64,000 nt of DNA from Gloeophyllum trabeum ATCC 11539 (Eukaryota; Basidiomycota; Agaricomycetes; Gloeophyllales; Gloeophyllaceae), in contig NW_006920419.1 of NCBI RefSeq assembly GCF_000344685.1, positions 910,876 to 974,875 of the forward strand, given 5' to 3'. How positions within the stretch are numbered: position 1 is the stretch's first letter; the number at the start of each line of letters is the position of its first letter. The translations under genes were made by a program, and so were the position numbers. A model generated the notes under the pieces. That model ran no database searches, was not told where the DNA came from, and was given only the letters and a program-made list of their open reading frames with translations. Shown here one piece after another: positions 57,684 to 64,000 of this stretch.

Positions 57684-59315
57684 ATGAATACTGTAAGGGA
57701 TAATACAGGAATTTATCGAAATGCGGCGCTCACATCAATCATTTTCCGCCTGAGGATTCCAGTTCTACAGCTTGACAACGAAGTGAGTCGTTAGCTACAT
57801 TCGATCGGAGATCAGACTAAGCGTTGTTTGTGGCTCTAGGTGGAATTGTTCTGGGTGAGGTCTACTCTCTGGATCCCGGAACGTTTCACCTGACTTCTCG
57901 GAAACGGCCAGAAGGCCAGACTCTCCAGCGCCAAATGTATCTTTCTCTGGGTGCGAACAATTAGGCTCCACCCCTGTTGATCCTCTCGACTGATGGAGTC
58001 ATCGTCAGAACCGATATTATAGTCTGCTATATTCACTGTGAGCAGTGGTTCGCGCGCCTGAGTAGTGAAACTCATTGTGAACCTCACGATAGAGCTGCAG
58101 CAAGTAGTAAGCGAGAAATGTACGAGTTCCCTCAGGCTCTCGCTGATACCCATCCATTTATATTCTAGCCTTTTTTATACCAAATCCGTCATATAATGTA
58201 CGTCGCGATTTGTAGTCAGTACCTATTCGCTCGTGATGGTTTGACCCGGCTCCATTCATCCAGTTGTACGCCCTTTGGATCCACCATGACCTCTTAGTGG
58301 ACGAGGCTGACAATCTCGTTGCTCCTCAACGATAGATGTTAGTAAACATGATGCTGGGTTCGTTGCCTCTTAACGAAAACGTCTGTGATGTTACGTAGGT
58401 ATCAAGTACCACAAGTTCGACCAGTTCGGCGAGGCAGTCCTCATTTTGAGCACTCAGGGTACGTGCATCTACGAGTTCAACCGGTTCGATTGACAGCTTA
58501 GACTTACATAGTTGTCATGGAGATGCGCCTGTACGCAATGTACGGGGCTCACAAGTTCATGAAGTGGCTATGCATTGCTTTGTCGACCGCCGAGATCGTC
58601 TGGTGGATTTTCATAGTCTCAATTCGATTTCAAGGTACCTTCAGCCCGACTCCTCTCCTACAGGAATAATCATTCTGACGAAGATGGCAGACCACTATGC
58701 AAACACAGATACGAATAATCCTGCTCCGGGACTTCATATGTGCGCGTACGGCGCTCTTCGTGCTACATATTGGTCGGCACTGTCGGATGTCGCGGTCCTT
58801 CTTGTCGAATGCACCATCCTCGCACTTGCTTTAGCCAAAGTCTGGCAACAGCGCCGAGGGAATCCTCTTTTCCTTCGCCTCGCACGAGAATCCACAATGT
58901 ATTTCGCAATGTGAGTTGGCTGGCCTTATGTGGATCGGTGCTCCCTGCTCACGGTGTCTAACCTTACCAGAATGTTCTCTGTATACGTTGCTGACCTTGC
59001 GCTTTACCTGGTCAATCGCGTGCGTAAACACCTCGCTTTGGGTCTTGGTCGTTATCCCAGTTATGTCACTAGATAACCCTCAATCAAGTCTCCTCGGGCT
59101 TCCGCAACGTCCTCCCGGTCATACTCGTGAATCGCCTAATGATTTCACTTCGAGAACCCGCGTCCCATACAATTGACGACACGTCCATTGTGTGCTTGAC
59201 TACCAATTGTCTGACTATCGAGGCCACTTGTGCCTCCTGCTCTCACCTAGGCGCGAAATCGGATGGACCGGAGCTTCGACAGGCTGCGAGTCCCGATGCA
59301 GTTGCAGTACTTTAA
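57684..59315 (+). CDS. DUF6533-like multi-helix membrane protein
   Basis: The first exon from 57684 encodes MNTVRDNTGIYRNAALTSII, then FRLRIPVLQLDNE, spliced to VELFW. That is the signature at the end of the first helix in the basidiomycete DUF6533 family. Later exons: MEMRLYAMYGAHKFMKWLCI and ALSTAEIVWWIFIVSIRFQG (58516-58635); ALSDVAVLLVECTILALALA with WQQRRGNPLFLRLARESTMY (58780-58910); FSVYVADLALYLVNR; and NQVSSGFRNVLPVILVNRLM with ISLREP (59078-59155), which matches the family's last helix and tail. Exons between 57860 and 58500 could not be assigned with confidence, so the gene may be damaged there. Function of the family is unknown. Confidence 0.55.
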
Positions 59316-59682
59316 TGCAGGGTGACAGTGTCGTGGCGGGAAGACGTGCTATTTCGACAGCTATCCATCAGATGTCGCCGCAGCGTCTGCGCCTCTAGCC
59401 CTCAGTAGTTCGAGTACATCCCTGCACTCAACCAACACCTGGCGGAGCGGGCCATGCCGGCAGATGACATACGTCCGCGGGGGGTGACGAGCCTCCTCGG
59501 TCGGAGGTGGAAAGAAGTATCAATTCAAGACTACAGATCGGCCAACAGTCGACAGTTGCGTATTATAACAAAGGGCTACATTACTTTACATGCGATTGCA
59601 GCTGTGGTTCCGTGTAAGTGCGAGAGCAAAGCAAAAACGTGTGAAAGCAGATACAGAGCGAATTGGGATGTGCAATGCATGA
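59316..59682. other. Intergenic region
   Basis: 3' flanks of the DUF6533-like gene and of the converging kinase gene. No gene seen. Confidence 0.45.
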
Positions 59683-62600
59683 TCAACCGTAGTTTAACCC
59701 TCCTGCTCCAACACCGGGTCCAGGAGGCCGGTTACTTCCATGCCTTTGTTGCGGACCAGGCATAGGAGGGCCCCCACCTCTACCGTTCATAAAAGGCGGC
59801 CGATGAGGCGGATGAGGAGGGAAATGCTGCCTCATTCCATGAGGAGCCATAGGTGGCGGGACGTGTCCAGCAGGCGGCCCTCCATAGCGCATATTGGGCG
59901 GAGGGTACGGGCCATGCGGCCCAGGGAAGTATCCACCAGGTCCCGGAGGGTACATCGGTGGCCCTCCTTGGTACTGTTGTTGAGGAAATGCACCCGGAGG
60001 TGGGCCGTTTCGGAACGTCTCACGAGGGGGGAGTGGTCCCTGAGGGAAATTGCGAGCGTGTGGTGGCATTAGCCCTGCAGCCATTCTTGCGGCTTGCTCC
60101 ATCTGCTGCATCTGAGGCAGCGGTAGGGGTGGACCTGCTGGTCCCTGATTTCGCCGCCCACGCTTGTCGAATTCATGGGAAGCCTCGTAAGTGGGCAGAC
60201 TATCATGCAAGAAGACGATAAGTCAATGACTTGTGTAAATGATAATAACGGAATGACCAGCATACCTCTTTGGATCCGCCGGCAGCGGGTCAGACCAGAA
60301 ATAGTCATGATCCAGGGCTTCCGACGCTGATATCCTTTCTCTCGGGTTCAAAGTGAGAAGCTTATCCAACAAATCGCAAGTCTCAGGACCGATGCTGGAA
60401 TCGAGACGAATACGGAACATTCCTAGGTTAGCGGCACCCACAAGATACATAACAACATCACGTACGTCTCGTATATGGCCTTTACTCGCCTGGTATACTG
60501 CGGGAAGCGCTTAACGCCTTCGCATCCAGGAAGGCGATCCCAATTAGGCCAGTTCTGTTGGTTAGGGGAACCGCACAGCTGCCAGATTTTATCTAGTTGG
60601 TCTATATCGGAGGAACCCGCGAGGATGGGGCGACGCCAGAACATCTCGCCCAGGACACAGCTTGACACCATGATTAGCAACGAGACACCAGGCTCATCGG
60701 TGAAGACGATTACCCTATACCCCATATATCCACCTCGCCTCCATACTGTCTCGCACCCAGCAAGAGCTCAGGAGGGCGGTACCACCTGGTAACTACACAA
60801 TTCGTGTACTTGCGCTCCCGACCGTACCGGTCGAGTTTGTGGTCGCCTCCACGTACGATATTCGGGTCGTACGAACGAGCGAGACCGAAATCGGCAATTC
60901 GTAGAGAGCCCGTATTTGATATCAGAAGGTTCGCCGCTTTCATATCGCGATGCAGGATTTGATTCTATGAGCATTTCAGACATGACGTTCTCGTGATCTA
61001 GTATGAGATACTCACCCGGTGCATGTACTCGGTACCTTCTAGTAGTTGCTTCATATACAACTTGATCTGGCTGGGTTGGAGTTTGACACGTTCATTCTCA
61101 AGTAGACCCGCGAGATCGTGATCCATGTACGGGAAGACCATATATACCGACAATGGAGACTCCTTGCCCTTGCCTGATGAGGAGGTCAGGACGGGTTCAT
61201 AAGACATTGGACGCCGGGAGCCGGATCCGGAAAAAGGGGGATACGCACTGCGAACGACAAACATATCTAGAATTTCTACGATGCAAGGGTGGTTCAGGGC
61301 TTTCAGGATCTTGATCTCGCGAAGAGCGGTCACAGGCATGCCCTCCTTCTCATTGTGCATCAGGATGCGCTTCAGCGCTACCGACCTACCCGTCCCAGTG
61401 TGGATGGCTTTATGCACCTCGCTGTGACGCGAATGCTTGAGCGCATTCGTAAATAAAAGTAACTGTGAATACAAACCCAAAGGTGCCCTCTCCCAATTTC
61501 GTCAAGACATCGTAGTCGGCTTGAGACCCACACCCGACGAACGTACGCCCGTACGCGATCTTTTCTTGCTCTCGGGTGCGGTGAACGGGCGTCCTCTTCG
61601 GCTTCAGCGGCACGACACGCCGCTCAGTGGCGGGCTCTTTCTGAGGTGATGGATCAGGTACAGGCGCTGGCACGCGCCCGCCTTCCAGAATCGACGGCGG
61701 CGACCGATCTTCTTTGGGTGCACCGGGTCGCTTAATAGGTAGTGATATCGAGACCGCCACATGTTCTGCTGGAAGAGCCTCCGATACTGACGGCTCTCCC
61801 GGTGGAGGTGGCGGAGGAGGACTAGGGGGCGGTGGGGGCGCTGAAGATGAACCCTTCTGCAGAGGCGGTGTTATCGGACCCCGAGGGAGCCTTGGTGACA
61901 CAGGACCGGGAGGAAGAGTTGGCGACACAGGCCGGTAGCTGTCATACCCACGACGGACTTCACCACGGTACGCGTCTCTATGGTCGTCGTACCTATCATC
62001 ATACCCCCACCTGTCGTCGTAATCGCGGTAGTCATATCCCCGATCGCGCCTGTGGTAGTCGAAGTCAGCCGGCGGTGTCCGTCTGTAGTGTCCTCGAAGG
62101 TCACGGTCGTACTCGCGAGGGTAGTACGAGGAACCCTCCAGCGGGTAGGACCTCTCAGGCTCGTAGTGGCGACTGGACCATCTCCGTCCTGGCTCTTCGA
62201 CAGGTACGGGGGATGGGTCACGAACAGGGGTACGAGGACGGGGAAGTCGATGCTTCTCTTTGGGGGAATGGGGAGGGGAGACGGGGGACGGGGAGCGCTT
62301 CTGAGAGGACGTAGAGGGGGTCGAGCGACTAGCGCTCCCTCCTACCTTGCGATCCGGTTTGTAATCGGTATGCTTTCTATCCACCTTGTCGTCATCCCAT
62401 CTTCTTTCCTGCCTATCCCAATCATAATCGTCCCTCCTACCGTAATCCCAGTCCTCCTTCCGTGGGCGATAATAGGACCCAGCAGGCGGTGCATACGCGT
62501 CCCGAGACCATCTATCTCGTGTTCTGTCGTAGCCAGGCTCCCAGTGGTCTGGACGACCCGTAGGTATCGCCCGAGGTTTAGTCAACCTTCGCTCGAGCTC

Positions 62601-62897
62601 CTCAGCTTCCCGGATTCGCCTTTCATCTTCCTCGGAACGTTCGTACACCGCGGGTACCCTTGACTTCTGCGCGCTATCTCTGATACTAGACGGAGGTGGT
62701 GGAGGAGCTGAAACTTTTGGCTTGAAAGGAAATGGTACTTTGGTCGCAGGAGGCGGGGGTGTTCGAGGCGACCGCTGTGACGCCGCCGGCGGCGTAACGT
62801 CTGAATCGACCTCGCCTTCCTCAGGTGATGATATCGCTTGTTTCTTGTTAGGCCTCGTATCTTCTGGAGGTGTCGCAGTGCGTTTCGAAGGAGTCAT
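59683..62897 (-). CDS. BUR1: Cyclin-dependent kinase Bur1 (Cdk9-type)
   Basis: Catalytic subunit of the kinase that phosphorylates the RNA polymerase II tail and Spt5 during elongation. About 480 N-terminal residues are low complexity: Pro-rich, then a long segment rich in Arg, Asp and Tyr ([18 protein letters not shown]), then [13 protein letters not shown]. The kinase starts [13 protein letters not shown]. It carries [20 protein letters not shown] (the PITALRE-type helix), the catalytic loop [22 protein letters not shown], a T-loop threonine in [25 protein letters not shown] and [19 protein letters not shown]. The insertion after MFVVR is Ser/Gly-rich. The tail after DPKR is Pro/Gly/His-rich ([20 protein letters not shown]). 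Introns are short. The catalytic set is complete. Confidence 0.92.
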
Positions 62898-63324
62898 CGC
62901 GGAGAATGTCGAGAACTGCGTGCAGACTGTCGTTCACAAAGCGGCGCGCCACTGCCAGTTATGGACGCGGTAAAATCGCGAGGGAAAAAGACCGGGATAC
63001 CCCCAATATTAGCACGCCTAGTCACTAACTTCCTGGCTGTGGTTAGAAGGAAGTCAGACGAGGTAGAGCTGAGGGAGGACGACAGCCAGACTGGAGGACA
63101 GGAAGGAGTGAGTAATTTAAGCCTGCGGTATCCTTATCCGGGTACCAAATAATTACGTAAATCATGATTACGGTAATGTCGCGGTTTAGACGCGTCGCGT
63201 TTTGAGTCTTGACTTGGAACTTATCCAGGTTATCCTGCCTCATCTCCTCCGGCGTTCTCTTCAACAAGCCCTGTCTTCCTTTTGAAGTTTGCCCATTTCA
63301 CCTCTTCGCAACGCCCTCATATAC
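62898..63324. promoter_or_regulatory. Divergent promoter region, BUR1 and ORC2
   Basis: 427 bp between divergent start codons. It contains GACGCGTCGCG (63190-63200), an ACGCGT core of the kind bound by the G1/S factor MBF, plus CG-rich sequence near the kinase ATG. Binding is inference. Confidence 0.4.
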
Positions 63325-64000
63325 ATGGATTTTAACTCTAATGAGGAAGATACCGTTGACCAGGAGATGGACTTCGAAGACGGCGTCCAGAGTATGGCGT
63401 CAACACCCAGGAAACGACGCTCGAGAGCTACTGCCTCCAATGACCTTGAAACCTCTCATAACATCATCGCCGATACGATGTTCGATGCGTTCTTTGTACA
63501 GGCCTCTAGGTCCTCGCGAACATCCGACCACGTCTTCTCACATCTAGTGGAACCTCTCAGCGCGGAAGAATACGTATCGGCTATAGCCTCTCTCCAGAAG
63601 GATAAATGCGACCCCGGCACCAGATACACCAGTCGGTTGAGTTCTCAGCACCCTGACTACTTCTCTCAATATCTCCGGGAGCTTGACGAGGGGTTCAATA
63701 TTCTGTTCTTCGGGTTCGGTTCCAAACGGGACGTTCTGAATAGGTTCGCCGTAGATGCTTGCTCGAAACGAGGACACGTTGTGGTCGTCAATGCGTTCCA
63801 GCCTAGCTTCACGCTCAAAGACATCCTTGCGTCGATCGAGAGTATTGCCGGCGTCACCTCCTCGCATTTGCCGTCGCAGACTATCGACGGGCAGTCCCGA
63901 CGCATCTGTGACTACTTCTCCTCCAAATCGAAGAGGCCTCTCTATCTCATCATACACAACATCGAGGCCCCGAGCTTGCGCACAGCAAAAGCACGATCAT
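63325..64000 (+). CDS. ORC2: Origin recognition complex subunit 2, 5' part
   Basis: Subunit of the six-protein complex that marks replication origins. It starts MDFNSNEEDTVDQEMDFEDG with a short acidic and basic tail (STPRKRRSRATA). The ORC2 domain follows: HPDYFSQYLRELDEGFNILF, FGFGSKRDVLNRFAVDAC, VVVVNAFQPSFTLKDIL and RPLYLIIHNIEAPSLRTAKA. All of it is one open frame in the window and it runs off the right edge, so the C-terminus (and any introns) cannot be seen. The N-terminal tail is shorter than in most homologs. Confidence 0.93.
   Translation, partial: MDFNSNEEDTVDQEMDFEDGVQSMASTPRKRRSRATASNDLETSHNIIADTMFDAFFVQASRSSRTSDHVFSHLVEPLSAEEYVSAIASLQKDKCDPGTRYTSRLSSQHPDYFSQYLRELDEGFNILFFGFGSKRDVLNRFAVDACSKRGHVVVVNAFQPSFTLKDILASIESIAGVTSSHLPSQTIDGQSRRICDYFSSKSKRPLYLIIHNIEAPSLRTAKARS

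Noticed and set aside
58470..58490. GGTTCGATT resembling a tRNA T-loop
   Set aside because: No matching acceptor or anticodon stems nearby.
61714..61938. Gly-rich open frame on the plus strand
   Set aside because: Antisense of the poly-Pro segment of the Bur1 head.
1..64000. CRISPR arrays, bacterial operons, virus-like genes, rRNA genes
   Set aside because: None seen; the window is eukaryotic with spliceosomal introns throughout.

Overview
The window is nuclear DNA of a filamentous basidiomycete, most likely an Agaricomycete. Nearly every gene is broken by several introns of about 50-60 nt with GT...AG ends. Genes sit close together on both strands. Several products (FtsJ-like methyltransferase paralogs, an EF-hand protein with GGF repeats, a DUF6533-like membrane protein) have a mushroom-type look. 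There is no operon structure, no CRISPR array and no virus-like gene. Exon coordinates come from reading splice sites by eye; gene spans run from start codon to stop codon.

Left part (1-12 kb). After a gene-poor 1.5 kb that carries a perfect hairpin come a zinc-dependent polyol/alcohol dehydrogenase (with a 12-nt microexon) and a class I fructose-bisphosphate aldolase, both on the plus strand. Their promoters share a TGACGTCA palindrome upstream of a TATA box. A histidine acid phosphatase follows on the minus strand, then three head-to-tail paralogs of an FtsJ/RrmJ-like methyltransferase with the same exon layout.

Middle part (12-32 kb). This holds a DUF155/RMD1-family protein (plus) and then, on the minus strand, the exocyst subunit Sec5, a fatty acid 2-hydroxylase (Scs7 type), an ACSF2-like acyl-CoA synthetase, an EF-hand-like protein with GGF repeats, and a coiled-coil protein. 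The coiled-coil gene diverges from a DJ-1/PfpI gene across about 100 bp. An intron-containing tRNA-Asp(GTC) and a B-type cyclin (minus) follow.

Right part (32-64 kb). The cyclin gene diverges from a mitochondrial isoleucyl-tRNA synthetase, which is followed by a cytosolic-type prolyl-tRNA synthetase. A GH53 endo-galactanase gene has an in-frame TAG and is probably a pseudogene in this assembly. A 286-bp hAT-type MITE with 13-bp terminal inverted repeats and a perfect 8-bp target duplication lies beyond it. Next come a possible BTB-type relic, a Ser/Arg-rich unknown protein, PTEN (minus) divergent from a GPCR-like seven-helix protein (plus), proteasome subunit Rpn1, a CBS-domain protein, a 1.9-kb stretch without a recognisable gene and a DUF6533-like membrane protein. 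The end of the window holds the Bur1/Cdk9 kinase (minus), divergent from ORC2 (plus), which is cut by the window edge.

Most of the content is conserved housekeeping. The parts that stand out are the FtsJ-like tandem array (one copy lacks a motif aspartate), the MITE, the broken GH53 gene, the PTEN protein with a long acidic insertion, and the GGF-repeat EF-hand protein.
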